Shown here piece by piece: positions 1-13,860 of a DNA stretch of 64,000 bases (position 1 is its first letter; every line of letters begins with the position of its first letter). A program made the position numbers and the translations under genes. Under the pieces are notes generated by a model. The model was not told the DNA's origin, did not search any database, and saw only the letters and a program-made list of their open reading frames with translations. The stretch covers positions 1,347,883 to 1,411,882 of the forward strand of contig VWZF01001682.1 in assembly GCA_013396755.1 (NCBI GenBank), read 5' to 3'. Source of the stretch: Sclerurus mexicanus. Taxonomy: Eukaryota; Chordata; Aves; Passeriformes; Furnariidae.

Positions 1-457
1 ATGACCTGCTGTGTAGACTGTCCTACTGAAACCAATCACTGAACAAGCAAAAAGTAAAAACTCCCTAAAAGCGTCTTTGGATATTTCAATATATTCAATA
101 TATCATTATATATTCTATGTTTGTTTGAAAGACATGCCGAGTAAAGCCACAAACAATCTGCATGTCACTTCTGGAACATTGTAAAACTGGCAGTGTGTTT
201 TCTGTTAAACTGATTATTAAATTTCTATTCCTTATACAAGCATATCATTCCCAAAGTTCATTATGCACTCACTTTGTAGCTTACATCTTCTATCCCTTGG
301 AAGAGAAGATCTTCTACTGAAAACGATGTATCTTATCTCTTAAGTCTTTTTTAGGAGAACCCTTTAGTGCAACAAGAAGGCAGTGGGAATTTCCAGTTGG
401 CCTTTCCTCTCTATGCCCCTCCAAGTCAGACAAAACTTCCACATGGCAAGAAGGCAG
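1..457. other. AT-rich sequence, no gene seen
   Basis: No coding, RNA or recognised repeat signal. Near 80-118 there is a short run of ATATTCAAT-like units, a weaker version of the AT minisatellite at 25.93 kb. Confidence 0.6.
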
Positions 458-545
458 ATCATAGAATCATGGAATGGTTTGGGATTTTTAAATATAATCT
501 AGTCTGAACTCCCTGTCGTGGGCAGAGACAACTTTCACTAGTTAT
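458..545 (-). mobile_element. CR1 LINE 3' tail fragment
   Basis: The plus strand opens with ATCATAGAATCATGGAATGG, the complement of the CR1 3' terminal ATTCTATG repeat, followed by diverged CR1 3' UTR including a CCCTGTCGTGGGCAGAGAC-like stretch. The element therefore lies on the minus strand and keeps only about 90 bp. Such extreme 5' truncation is normal for CR1. Confidence 0.8.
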
Positions 546-3500
546 TGAGTATACATTTGCTGCAGAGTAAGAAGCTAAGAATTGCCACTTTTTTCTTAGT
601 ATTTTAAAAAGTAGAGTACTTCAAAAAGTAGAGTACTTCCTTACAGCACCTCACTAGACAAATAGGCATGATTCTGCATTACAGTTGTATAATTCCAAAG
701 CATAAACACTTCCAGTAAAAATATGGCTACATCTTACAAAACATCAATAATATGCAACTATTGCGGGAAATATGTATGTCACTGCAGAAACCCCAAGACA
801 ATTCCTTCAGAATTAAGACAATCCTAATTATTTCAATGTAACTGCATTCTGACCTCTAAAACTGGGGTTGTTTAAGATTCCTTAAGGTGTTTCTTAACAT
901 TATACATTAATTTTAGGTAGGACAGATTATTGAATAAACTGATCCATACTGCTAGCTACAGGGTATTTTTATTTTCAAGATCTAAACCAGTTCCACGAAG
1001 CCTGGAGCAAAACAGAAGGAATCTTGCAATGCAGCAAGTTTGAACTTTAAACCTCTATGGAAATGAATTATGCATATGGATTGTATGTACAGTTTTAAGC
1101 TTTAGAAATAATCTTGTATACTGTTGTTTATGATAGAGACATTGCTCCAGAGCATTAAGGTGAGTTAACACAAGTCTGTGTGAGTTAACACTGCTAAGAA
1201 AAGGAATGAGACAAATAAAGCTGTTAATAGACAGATAAAGAGGACTTTTTCCTTGTAATTGGAATAGGTGAAAAGAAAGGAACTTTAAACAAGAAGAAAA
1301 AAGATATCCTGCTAATTTGTCAGCTGCCCAACATGAGTATGAAAAAATTTGAACTATCCAATAAAAACAAACAGCATGCATTCTAATTTCAAAGAAGTAA
1401 ACAAAAAAATAAAGAACTCAAATATAGGGTTTTATTTTTTTTCTGGAGATTTTTGCAGCAATGGAGATAAAAGTATTATTGTAAATGAAATACTTAATTT
1501 CTAGTAAAATATGAAATCTTTTATACTGTTGTCAATACATTTAAATTTCAATAATAAATCATTTCAGGATTAACCCTCGGCTTCTCATTGCTTTATTTAA
1601 TAGGTGAAAAGGTTTTCCTTGCAGAGAAATGATGCTCTACAAGTTGTTTGTTCAATAGTTTCTTTGTTTGAATGTATATTTGGTAAAAATTATGATTTTT
1701 TGGGTGCAAATCAATGTGACACTTTTTATTTTGTAAAATAACTTTTGTTCAGGCACCATGATTGTGCACATGGAATAAGGGACCAGTGCCCTTACCATAC
1801 AAAAGCAATTGTCTCAGGACTGTGCATTTCAATAAGAACATGGAACTGATTTATTTTCTTATGATGGACATACCTAACTGTAGATGATGTTTTCACTTGT
1901 CATAATTGATTATACAGTTCTTATTTGTAACATAATGACAAAAATCAATTAGTGCTCAGAATTTTTCCATTGCCTTAGACCTTTCCACAGACAACTGAAG
2001 GTTGTTCTGTGTCAAAAAGTCAAAATTTCCAGTCTTCGAAGTAATGGGAGAAACAACCTTAACATCCACAAATCATTACTAGTTAAACAAATTGGCTTTC
2101 TATGGCCGTATCATGATATATTTGAGAATAATGTTGTAAATTTAAAAGCATATTCTACATTACAGCTTGCTTTAGGGAAACCTAAATTATTCATTTTGCT
2201 TGTAACTATTTATGCATTTATGTGTGTGTGTAGTTTTAAAATAGATTATTTATAAAATATCACCTTATAGCAAACTAATGAGTCCAGAAAAGTACACATG
2301 TAAACCTGAATAAAGAAAGCAATTTTTAAAAGTGTATTGATTTGTCTAAAGTGTTAAATGACATAATAGCCATACACGAAAGCATTGAATAATTTAAGTA
2401 AATCAATATTTTTTTTGAATTTCATAAAAGTGCAAACTGTCTTAGGTAATAAAATAGATCAATATAATAAAAAAAATAAAATATAAGAGTAGCATGTAAT
2501 GATGAATATATGGGCTGATAATAGCCAGAGGTAAAAACCTATTTTATCATTGTAGCAAAAAACTTTCAGTCATCTTTACTCTATTATTCCCATCAGAAAA
2601 CATAATAATCTACAACCAATTGATTTTAGCCTTTAAATATTTTTTTCACCTAAAAGATACCTAACTGAAGTATAAGTATAACCTTTTTCAAATTAGCATC
2701 CTGCATATGGAATAGTTATGCAGATTTACTGCTATTAGAGCTACTTCATACAGTTTATGATTCCTAAACAATGACATATTCAATAGACCTAAAGGAAGCA
2801 TCACTTCCATTGTTGAATGACTGCCATAACGTTTTCTTTAATGAATGTCTCCTGTGCAGAAGGCCACTGTTTCACACTGTTTCAGATGTTAAAACTTTTT
2901 AAATATTATACTTTTTTTTTTTTTTCCCCCTTAGCAATACTGGCTATGTTCTGGAACACCAAGAGTTAAAAACAAAGGAAAAATGCATATGCTTTAACTG
3001 TAACAGTTAACATAAATATATGCATCGATTAGTTTTTAAAGTGAACAGAAACAGTGTATCTGCAGGTGACAGTCAATGATGGTTTTCATAACAATATTTA
3101 TGAAACCTATTAAATTCGTGCTCAGTGGTAAAAACGCATAAAGGAAACTTCTCCTTATAAACTGCATAATATTTTGTTCATTCAGAGATTTGTAGATTCA
3201 AAAATCTTACAGAAACACTATGAGGAACTTATATACCTCTTAATACAGGTGATTACAGAGTAATTTGAGTCTTTTGCCTTCAAGAGCCATATCTGAAATC
3301 ATGAGGAAAACAGAACAGTTTATTCTGGGAAGCCATTTGAAGGAATGAGTGGTTGGTTATTGTTTTTTTTAAACAAAATGAAGAAGCCTTCGATATTAAT
3401 TCTAGAAGCAAATACAGTACCTACATCAACCATATTTTATATATTTTCATACCCTGTCATGTGGAAGACTTTAAAGAATTTAAAATTTTCTTTTACAAAA

Positions 3501-4696
3501 TTCTAATTAATTCATAGTAACTGGCAGGTGCTTTTAATTATAAATCATACTTTCTGCATCATGTCTGTGTTGATCCTAAGGATTCAGCATGTCACATCAG
3601 TTTGAGGAAAGAGAGCTCTGTTTTGGCTTTGTCTGAAGAAGTGAAAAGAAGTACTATATAAACATCTTGTCTTTGCTTTTTATTCTAATTCAGTGTTACT
3701 TCATCAAATTTACATCATTAAAAATGTATATAAAAGGTAAGATTCTGATTCAGCTTATAGGGGTTTAGCACCCATATTATGTGAAATGCACTATTTATAA
3801 AAAACACAATATATGTACTTACTGTAATTTTTTAAAAATACACTTTTTTAAGAAAATATCAAGAAATATTATGCTAACTCTGTATGATAAAATGCTTTAT
3901 AATAACCTGAAAAATTTTGATTAGCTTCTAAATGAGGATTTAACTCTGCTTTTGAAGTTGTCGATAGCCAAAAGACACTGTTAGAATATTTTCACTGAGA
4001 AATAAGAATAAAGTAGTATCAGTTCTTTGATGAAAGTGTTCCTTTAACTAAATACATTACACTATGTATCATTTTGAAAGGTAGATGTAGTCTTTTTGCA
4101 AGCATATTGCAGAAAGGTCCTATTATCTATTTTCCCTGAATATCATTGTATTGACTTGTTTCTCTATATGTTTAGTTCTTGTTAGTTTTGGATTATTGCC
4201 AGCACATTGCCATTTTTCCATTTTCTTAACTACTTCTGTATCCAGAGTTCCTGTAATTACATGGTGAATTTCATGCAGTTATCTCACAAGGATTTAATAT
4301 ATGTATGCAAATATGGAAATACATTTAAAAAAAGGTGGAAAGTCTGTTCATTGGACCCAACTGGCAGCAGGAACATTGTTACACTTTTCAAAAATATTAT
4401 GCAGATTTTCTAAAATGGCAGTAGAAAAATAAGGTGTCTCAGAAGTGAAATCCTACTTTCATTACATCATCCTGTAATTCTTTAGAACCCACCACTGTTT
4501 CACAATCAGTTTTTAATATGGATCCAACTGAGCTGTTTCAAATAAAATTTTTTAAAGCTGTAAAAATCAAAATATCAGAATGTCCAAATACTTGCTTGAC
4601 TTCCTTGGAGATCCACTACTGCAGTCTTCAAAATGTGTTTGTCCTCAACAATAGTGGGGCCAAACATTAAGATTTATGGCAGGATAGATAACTAGG
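546..4696. other. Unrecognised AT-rich sequence
   Basis: About 4.1 kb without a supportable gene. Short local structure includes a perfect 2 x 17 bp tandem repeat at 606-639 and a repeated GTGAGTTAACAC at about 1160-1191. The open frames at 1055-1381 (minus) and 4207-4413 (plus) lack recognisable domains and suit chance in AT-rich DNA. Confidence 0.6.
606..639. repeat. Perfect tandem repeat, 2 x 17 bp
   Basis: The unit AAAAAGTAGAGTACTTC occurs twice back to back without mismatch. This is a small recent duplication with no apparent function. Confidence 0.85.
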
Positions 4697-5908
4697 AATC
4701 ATAGAATCATAGAATGATTTGGGTTGGAAGGGACCTTAAAGATCATGTCATTCCAACCCCTTTGACTTGGGCAGGGACTCTTTCTGCTAGACCAGGTTGC
4801 TCTGGGCCACATCCAACCCAGCCTTGAACACCTCTAGAGATGGGGAATCCACAACTTCTCTCAGCAATGTGCTCCAGTGCCTCACTACCTGCCTGTGTAA
4901 AAAGTCATTCTCCCTCCATTTTATAAGACCCCTTTAAGTATGGCAAGGCCACAATGGGGTCTCCCCAGAGACTTCTCTTCTTCAGACTGAACAACCCAAG
5001 TTCTCTCAACCTGCCTTCATAGCAAAGAAACTTCAGCCCTCTGACCCTCTTCATGTCTTCCCCTTTATACCCTCTCTAACAGATCTACACCCGTCTTTGT
5101 GCTAGAACCCCAGAGCTGGACACAGTACTCCAGCTGGAGTCACATAAGACCAGAGCAGAGGGGTAGAATCACCTCATTTGTCCTGCTGGCCACTCGTCTT
5201 TTGATACAGCCCAGATTGTAGCTGGCCTTCTAGACTGCAAGCACAGTGTTGGCTCACATCCAGATTTTCATCCATAAGAGTTCCCAAGTCCTTCTGGACA
5301 GGGTTATTCCCACTGAGTCCTTCTCCCAGTCTGTACCCACGTCTGGGATTGCCCTGGTCCAGATGCAACACCTTGTACTTGGACTTGTTGAACTTCATGA
5401 AGTTCTTGTGGATGCACTTCTCAACTTTGTCCACGTGTCCCTGGATGGCATGCTGTCCTTAAGGCCTGTTAACTGCACCACTCAGTTTTGTCTCATGCAC
5501 TCAATCTCACCATGTCATTGATAAAGATATTAAAGAGGATCAGTCCCAAGATAGCCCTGAGGGACACCACTCACCACTGGCCTCTACCTGAACATAGAGC
5601 CATAGACCACAACTCTCTGGATGAGTCCATCCAGCCCATACTTTATCCACTGAAAAGTCCACTCTTCAAATACATGTTTCTCCAGTCTGGAGACAAGGTT
5701 GTCATATGCAGAAGTCTAGGTAGATGACATTGGTTGGTCTTCCATTGTCTACTATTGCATTCTTTCTATCATAGAAAACCAACAAATTGGTCAGGCACAA
5801 TTTTCCTGAGTGCTGACTGTTTCGAATCACCTCTTTCCCTTGCATGCACCTTAACCATGAGTTTTTGTTCTGTGAACTCAGGCACAGAGCTGAGTGAATG
5901 AGCACGGT
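4697..5908 (-). mobile_element. CR1 LINE, 3' UTR plus part of reverse transcriptase
   Basis: The 3' terminal repeat is at 4697-4720 on the plus strand, followed by 3' UTR and then the reverse-transcriptase (RT) part of ORF2 read on the minus strand. The minus frame at 5174-5434 encodes CR1-like blocks (KFNKSKYKVLHL, then KDLGTLMDENLDVSQ). Further 5' in the element, the minus strand keeps the region for ALDYLDF-like and LTNLLVFYDR blocks. The stretch around 5475-5515, where the catalytic FADD box and its flanks should lie, is collapsed by a small deletion, and stops interrupt the frame. It is a 5'-truncated, inactive copy of about 1.2 kb. Confidence 0.93.
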
Positions 5909-8900
5909 GAAGAGCACCTTGAAGGAAAAATGGACTATATGCCTTAGTTATCAATTTCCATAAATTGTAATGTATATAGTTTTTTGTTTTTGGGTTTTTT
6001 TTTTGCTTTGTGTATTTATATTGAAACTAAAATTGAGAACACTTATGTTTTTTAAAAATAACATATGGATCCATGAATGAAAGAGGAATTTGTGGACATA
6101 AAAATATATATATCTGCATTTTTTTCAGTCTTTTCCTAGTCCTCACTTGTCAATGTAAATTGTGTATATAGTACATAACTATAAGTTAAGGAGGGTAAGA
6201 ATTTTTAAAAAGGACTTTCATTAAACTGAACTATTGTAAGTAAAGCCAAACTACAGGCACATGACAAAGGCAATGGGATGAATAGACTTTGTTAGTGACA
6301 AATATTTAGGAGGAAGTGTGAAGGAAATTCATATTCAAATATACACACAATAAATTGTAGATATTAATTAATGTTTGCCCATTCAAAAGTCTTTTTCTGG
6401 CTGTGCCTGCAATTAACCATAACATTTACAGTAAGTCCCTTATTTGCGGCAATGATGATGGCATTAAAAGTTATCACACTTAGAACTTCTGAAATCCTGA
6501 ACATATGGGCATATTAAAAGAATAGAGAAGTAAAAACAAGAGGAGAGGAGTTCTTTACAGAAAGTACAGCAGTTACGTATTATTGCCAATAATCTGCCAA
6601 TTTCTCATATCATTCTGGTATTTTGATTAGGCTTAATGAAAGACTGTAGAAAAATAGATTAATATTAAATCATCTAAGCATTTTCATATCATTAACTTGA
6701 AGAAGACATACTGATTTGCAAGCAAATGATTAAGAAAATGAGTATTTTTATTATTATCTTTTAATTCATTAAAAAATGACCAATTTAGGGCAAGATCCTT
6801 TGGTACTGCAAAGAAATTCTTCAAACTGTTATTTGAATTTACAGGATAGAAAAAAAAGTGTATGAGAATACATTTGGTCTATGAAATGGCCTGTCTGAAC
6901 ATACCCGATGTGAAACTAGTTTTTCTCATAGTACTCAATGGAAGTATTATAATCCTCAAGAAAGGAATTCTGATTTAACTTTTTTAGTGCCAGATAGTCA
7001 ACAGAAAAAAAAATCATTTTATGATATGTATAATTCATGTTTCTTTTATAGCCAAATCTACCACTATAATTTTAAGTTAAATGTTAGACAATATTGCACT
7101 GCAACAAAAAAATATATATGCAGTATTTTTCTGCCACAAAAATCCAACACTGTTTAAAATATATACAGTTTAAAAAATTATTACCAAATTGTGCATAAGA
7201 TGCCAAAGCAAATTGATACCCAAATGTCTGTTCCAAACTGTACTGTAAAAAGAGTCAAATTCTGCTCAACTTCCGCCTTCGAAATATTGAAGAGATGCCA
7301 AGTCATATTTAATTTTTCTGTCTTGATTTTTAAGAACATTCATCTTTTTCAACAATTCTTCAATGGCTAAGTTCTGAAAATGTTAATGGCCCATTTAGTA
7401 TATGAAATATTATAAAATTAGGAATATTAATGATATGTTAGAATAATATTTCTTTCCCAATTTTTTATTTTTTTAATGTAGCACATTCATTTTGTATTCA
7501 TAAAGAATTCTATAAGTAGCAATGACTTTGTTGTATGAAGTCTACAGTTACTTGATTTTTCAGATGTCAAATTTCAGTGTTACTTTTTCTATAGTAAATA
7601 AACTTGATAGCAGTTCTGCCAGGAACTGTATTCAAGCCTAAACATATGTTCTTATAGATAGTCATTCATGAGACTTTGAAATTTTGTTTTTGTTTTTGTT
7701 AAAAGTAGCACCTGATCATTTTACAGCAATGGAAACCAATCACAAAAGTGATCACTGAGCAATGTGTTCATCAATGTAACATTTCATAAACAAATAAGAG
7801 AATATATTTATGAACCTTCGTGCACCTATGATGAACTTAGTCTCTATTGTCTTTTAGAGATTTTGTCATTTATTTTTTACAAACCCTTTCCTTTTATTTT
7901 TTTTAATACAAAATCATTCTTCTGTGTCATTGTCTTGGTTTTGCCATTCAGTAACCCATTGAAATATAGTCATACTTTGTTTTTTAAACAGCCATTTTAA
8001 CTCAAATACTACGAAAAGCTTTTGACTGTTTCCCTTAGATGTTTATCGTGTCTTCTAATGCATATCTAAGTTTTTTCTGCAGGTGATCATAGAAACAGGA
8101 AATGTTGCTAACATAAAAGTCTTCTGCCTTGCTTTTGGTTTGTTCTCTTACACCTTCCTTACTTATGGCTTGACTCTTTACTGAAGCACTTTATGACTTA
8201 ATATTATGAATATGTATTATGAATTGGAAAACAAATTGTAAATTACATTCATTTACTTAATATATTTTCACTTCTCAATACTTTTACATAAAATGTTGAG
8301 TGTGTCCTTTACATCTTTCTTTTCAAAGATATTATTATCAAGAAGATAAATATGCAAGAGCATACCTGGGTGCTTTTTAGTTGCCTTTATGTTTATAGAT
8401 TCCTATCTGTTGGTAGTCAAACGATAAAGACAAGCTAGGTGATTAATTTTTCCACTGTGGTAATCACATTGATTTAGTCCATATTCATGACATTTCATAT
8501 TGTTAACAGTCAATGACCCCAAATTAATATAGGAACAATTTCGGCAAACCAAAGCACAATCTGACAATGCATTTACAACTATGATTGTGTCCTTACTGTG
8601 CTGAGACTGAAATGTCAATTATATTGGGAATGAGGGAATATTGCATGTATAGAAGAAAAAAATTAACATATATTATTAGACTTAAAAGTTAAATTATTGT
8701 TATTGAAAATCAGGACTCTAAACATAGTACATAGGACCACTGAGAAGAACAAATAAATACTAAACACATATGGTATAGAAATGTGAGAGCATAGCACAAG
8801 TACACAACACAGCCATAAAATGAACCTTAGAGAATTAATGAAGCAGTGCACTATCACTTATCTGATAATTTGCACCATAAATCCCACTACAGATGGTGAC

Positions 8901-9519
8901 ACTTCTATTGCTCAGAAATAAACTTCCTATTTGAGGTTTTGGTAGATGAAAACTGAAATATTCATCTTAGATGTTTGGTTTTTAGACCAATAGGTCAAAC
9001 CCTTTCTAGCCAAGAACTCTAGAGCAGCTACACCTGACTTTTATACATTTCACTGTGGCTGCTGGTTGAGAGCTGAGATCTTGTACACAGGTTCTGTGTT
9101 CATTACACATGCATCTTTCTCTATCTGGCAAAGAAAAAAAAAAAGAAATTAACAAAAAAAAAGCATAGGAATGCTTTATAAACTCTTTTCACCAATACAC
9201 CAGTTGTTAGCTTCCCGCTGGTAGCGCTTGTATAAGCTTCATTGAGTAATTATTTCAAGCAAGAAACAATGAACTCACATGTTCAAAAGTAATTACTAAT
9301 TCGATTAACTATCCAGAAGTGGGTAATTTTTTTTCTTAAGATGCAGAAACAGAAGTATTATAATATTTGAGTGTCTTTAATGTAAGCATTTAGATAGCAT
9401 CTGTGCAATTTTATACCTACGCATATTTTTGTAATTGAAACAAAAATTTCATACTCATAGAAATACTCTATATAGATAATAAATCATGAATGGTCACATG
9501 AAGTTGCCTAGGTACTTTT
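5909..9519. other. Unrecognised AT-rich sequence
   Basis: About 3.6 kb with no supported gene or repeat family. It contains T-rich homopolymer runs (for example 5980-6005) and short A runs. Open frames such as 7764-8000 (plus) and 8403-8618 (minus) have no recognisable motif. Confidence 0.6.
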
Positions 9520-10150
9520 TGTGACAGGAGTAATATTAGATCTGTTGTTATTTAACATTTTCATTAATGAGTTGAAGATAAGCATACAGCAGTATTAAAT
9601 TGAAAAGTACTACACACTCAGCTGAAGACAACAGCAGGGACATCAGAAGTTAGGGAAACACAACCAGAAAATAAAAAAAATAGATGAAAAAAAGAACAAA
9701 CTAATACATCTGGGGAAAAATAAAACAAAACCAGGACAGTACAACTGAGAGGAACTGTGAAAGCTGGCACACTGAAAGAGATTTAGGGGTAGTTGCGGAC
9801 AACAAACATGAAAACAAATCTAAGTCAGAGACAGAAATAACAAAGATAAACCTTATCGAGAGCTGCAGTAATCTACTTTCCTTCTTTGAACAGTTAGTCT
9901 CCAGCAGATACCATGATTTTCTGCATCTACTTATTCTTTTATACATTACTCTGAAGGATAAAGTAACATTATTATTGGAATATATGTCCCCATGAGGTCT
10001 TATCTTGACTGATTCATTAAGTTTTCAATGGTTTAAGATTCATTTTGTGGGGTCTACCCAAAATAAAAGGAGAATGAGCTATCTGATTTACTATGAGGAA
10101 CAATGTGATATCAATAAAGAGATGGCCTTATTAGCCTATCTCTGAAACCT
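9520..10150 (+). mobile_element. Ancient CR1/L3-like LINE remnant
   Basis: Heavily diverged. Order and wording still match the RT C-terminal half of an old CR1/L3-type LINE: a TTATTTAACATTTTCATTAATGAG block (the FNIFINE-type motif before the catalytic loop), then a block matching KDLGVVVD at about 9773-9800, then near 10070 a GGAGAATGAGCT-like block. Stops are frequent. Boundaries are approximate. Confidence 0.6.
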
Positions 10151-12440
10151 ACAGTTCTTAATTTAGCATTTCCTCATTTCAGAAACTTGAAAACACTGCT
10201 TAGTTGAAATTGTTTCACTCAGTTTTGAGAATGTTTTCAGATTCTTAATCTCAGAAAAACTTTTCTACTTCCTAAGATTTTATTTTGGTTGCATAAATAT
10301 AGAAAGACAGTGGTGTGATGTTATGTGATGTGTGACACAAAGTGAAAAAAGTTCTGATCCTTGAGAGGACTTCCCTTTTCAAAGCCATTTCATTCTAATT
10401 ACTATGAAATTACTTAAGTCTGCTTATTTCACACTTTAGTTCTCAAACAGCATCTCAAAAGACATTTCCACATCTTGATATTTTTTGATTATTTAATTTC
10501 TGTGTGTTTAATTGTAATATATTTATTGGCTTGTCTTCCTAATACTGCAGAGGGTAAAAAAAACAGGTGTTCCAGTTACATAATACTTTTATGGTCATAT
10601 ATATATATATCTCAATATTGAATTTATTCTCATCTGTATGGTCTATCAGGTAAACAGATTTAACCATTGATACACATAAAAGCAAACACTGCCCCATAAA
10701 ACAAACATGTGACAAAAAATATAACTATAGGAAAATGTTTTTTTCAATAAACAAATTAGAAGATAGTTTCTTTGTACACCTGCCAGTAAGAGAGAAAACG
10801 AGGAGGTGTCTGAATAATAGATCTAGCACAAGCTGCCACAGTCAATCCTATGTATTCTAAACCATTCTCATTTAATGTGACCTCTCATTTAGAAGTTGGT
10901 TAGATATACAAGCATGTAACTGTACCCATAGTGGTGAATCATGTCTCTCTATAAATGAAGAGAGATAGCTAACAATGAAATAAAATTAACTTCCTACACA
11001 TTTGTAAGATTTGATTCACATCTCTCTATTGAGAACAAAGAAATTTATAGATAATTGTACTAATGCTTCCCTGAGCTGAAAAAGTATCTGAAATTTCAGT
11101 GCAAACATGCCTGTATATTTGGCTGCAGTGTAGTGTAGGAAATCCAAGTGGCTTGTAGCATTGCAATTAAACTAGTTTGGCTACTAGATGGAGTTTAGCT
11201 ACAGGACTGCATAGATTCATGTGAGGCACTCTTGTGAGAAAGAACAGAACTTCAGCTCTAATGTAAATAAAGTTTAACCAGAAGAAAAGATGTGAAGGTG
11301 AAACTTTCTTCTGAGTTTATAATAGATTCCATAGTGGAATGAGATTGGCATTTTTATTTAATTGGAATTTTTAACTCAGGTATAAAACTGAGACTGAACT
11401 CCAGACTAACCGTCATCCTGAACCAGAAAGAAATCCTGTAATTCACTGATACACCTTGCATTCTAAACCTTTCTAAAATGTGTATACACATGTGTTTAAA
11501 AGACATGACTTATATATTCAGCTCAGTATTTTTCCATGTATTTCTCATTCTGGGGAAAAAAAAAAAATGTGGGAAGAAGACAGAAGACATCTTTCAGATA
11601 ACCAGACTTCCAAAAGGATTTTGTCAAGGTAGGTTTGGTGAGAGGGAAGATTTAGAAAACAAAAGATAACCACTTTCAATGATTTTACCAAGGTTACTAA
11701 GGTTCCAGTGTGCTGCTCTCCTTTCTGCACATGTACTTTTGTTGGTACTTCAATTGTTATTTCTGGCTGAGGTATGCCACTATATCCTAATGCAAATTCT
11801 CATTAGTTTGAGTTGTGTGTTGTTCCAAGAACCTGTCTTTGTGTACTCATTGTTTTTTTCTAGAAATGCTTCCCTTCTCATCATAAAAGCTTCCTTTAGA
11901 AACAGAATCCTTCGGTCTCAGGACTGAATGTATTTTTCCATTCTGCTCATCATTGAAACTAGCTTGTTAATAAAACAACTTTTTTTACTACTTTTACTGT
12001 CCATTTCTTTGGAAGACTTCACTATGGACTAGTCTTTCTTAAGAAGAAAAAACATTTTGTAAACCCCTCATCCCACAAACCACAACCTATCATGGGCTTT
12101 TTTTTAACTGATAATGTCAAACTTGAATCTAAGTTACCATCTGATGCTTTTCATGTTTTTAATAATCTGTATATATAGTCTTGCTTTTTGCCCTGCTGTT
12201 TCAGTGCATCTGAAGACATAATTATTAATATTTTCAAAGCTGCATAGAATATGTATGTCTGTGTATGTGGAAGAGAGCTAGAGAATAAATGTTCATAATT
12301 TAATTAGTTCATTTTTCCAGAAATACAGGAAAAGGTAATGCTAGATAAACAATTTTCATTATAATTCCTCCAAGAACAGGCAGTAAGTGTAGCAATTATA
12401 TTTTGATAATCCATTCAATTAATCTAGCCTCAGATTTACC
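10151..12440. other. Unrecognised AT-rich sequence
   Basis: No supported gene. It contains a short (AT)n at about 10598-10610 and an A run at 11557-11569. A GT-donor-like AAG|GTAGGT at about 11630 has no convincing acceptor or open exon with it. Confidence 0.55.
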
Positions 12441-13860
12441 TATTGTTTAATACCAATGGCAGCTACAGTGGTACCTCATCCTTGTTTTAATGGGCTGATT
12501 GTGGTATACTCCATATTTGGGTACCTGAATGAACAGGCTGGTCTTGCATTGTTTCTTCTGAACTGTGTAGTGGATTTCTCTGGCCAGTTTTTCCTGAGTC
12601 ACCATTTATCTTGCAGTAGCACAGAGAACATACCCCTGCCATGATCTGTTCCCAGGGAAGAATTCAGTATAACTGGAACAGGTGCCACCTCATGTCAGAA
12701 AACAGTTAGCTCTCACCTGAACATCAGCTCTTCTCCTGTCTGTCACTTCCCACCACACTTAACTGGCTGTTCAGTCATAGATCAATGATCAGATACAACA
12801 TGAAATGGTGACCAAATTCCAGTCACCACATACAGTACTCACAGGGTAAAATCTTTAGCTTTGTGGAGGAGGCTGAAAGAGACCTTTGTGAACAATCTCA
12901 AGGGAAAGGACCAGCCAGACTCACAAGCTACCTTCTGTAATGCCCCGCTCAGTGTGTTTTGGGGACAGTTGTTGGATTTACTCTGGGCAGTGCACAGGAA
13001 AAATATCAAAATTCTCAGAAGGTTCAAAAATAACTTTTATTTGCAAACTTTAGGACATTCCAATGGAATAAGGCACTTGGGAAAGTTTATCCTTAGTCTT
13101 TAACTTACGCAGATACAACAAGGCACATAACCAGGCATGGATCAGAATTTTTTGGTCTGGCTTACAATATATTTTGAGGACAAGAAGGCGGGAAAGAAAA
13201 AGAAAAAGAAAAAGAAAAAGAAAAAGAAAAAGAAAAAGAAAAAGAAAAAGAAAAAGAAAAAGAAAAAGAAAAAGAAAAAGAAAAAGAAAAAGAAAAAGAA
13301 AAAGAAAAAGAAAAAGAAAAAGAAAAAGAAAAGAAAAAGAAAAAGAAAAAGAAAAAAAAAGAAAAAGAGAAAAAGAAGAAAAGGAGAAATATAAATGAAC
13401 ACCACACTAGGATCCAGCACGGTCTCAGCTTGTTTTAAATCCTGGGTAGTGTAGATGTCCTTTTATCTGTTTGAGTCCTCTGGAGCCCTTCCTCAGGTGA
13501 GCTGATGCTGATTTCAGCACCAAAGTCTCATGCCTGTGTTTTACATAGAGCCAGAACATTTCCAGTGGGCCTGCAGGGTCGGCCGCTCTCATTGCAAAGT
13601 GGGCCAAAATCTGACTTCCCAAATGCATGTGTTCTGTGTAGTGCAGAGCAAGAAAGGCTCAGGGAGGGAGGGGGGGAGGCACCATGGCATGCCACCTACT
13701 CAGAGCTCACCCCATTCCCCCACCACTTCCCACCTTGTTATTTTGAACCAGTCAGCCATTCCTCCCATCTCCTATACCTTCCCTCTGCAGTGTCAATCTT
13801 CTGGTTTCAAGAAACTGATTTTAAACTCCTAGTGCTTTTTCATGGTTGACAGTCTACGCA
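12441..13860. other. GC-richer unclassified block, possibly an LTR-type remnant
   Basis: Base composition is clearly richer in G and C than the neighbours, especially at 13400-13860. Read on the minus strand, 13045-13030 carries CAAATAAAAG, an AATAAA-type poly(A) signal, followed by a GC-richer segment, an arrangement seen in retroviral R-U5 regions. I find no clear TG...CA ends, primer-binding site or target-site duplication, so the LTR idea is only a suggestion. Several frames of 80-114 codons here (for example 13505-13849 plus) follow from the composition and show no known domain. Confidence 0.3.
13189..13392 (+). repeat. (AAAAAG)n hexanucleotide array
   Basis: The hexamer AAAAAG repeats essentially perfectly from about 13195 to 13330, roughly 22 units, then degrades into mixed A/G runs up to about 13392. 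It produces artificial Lys/Arg-rich frames on the plus strand and Phe/Ser-rich frames on the minus strand. The purity suggests recent expansion. It lies inside the GC-richer block. Confidence 0.97.

Noticed and set aside
13137..13420. Lys/Arg-rich and Phe/Ser-rich frames
   Set aside because: They are translations of the AAAAAG array on either strand.
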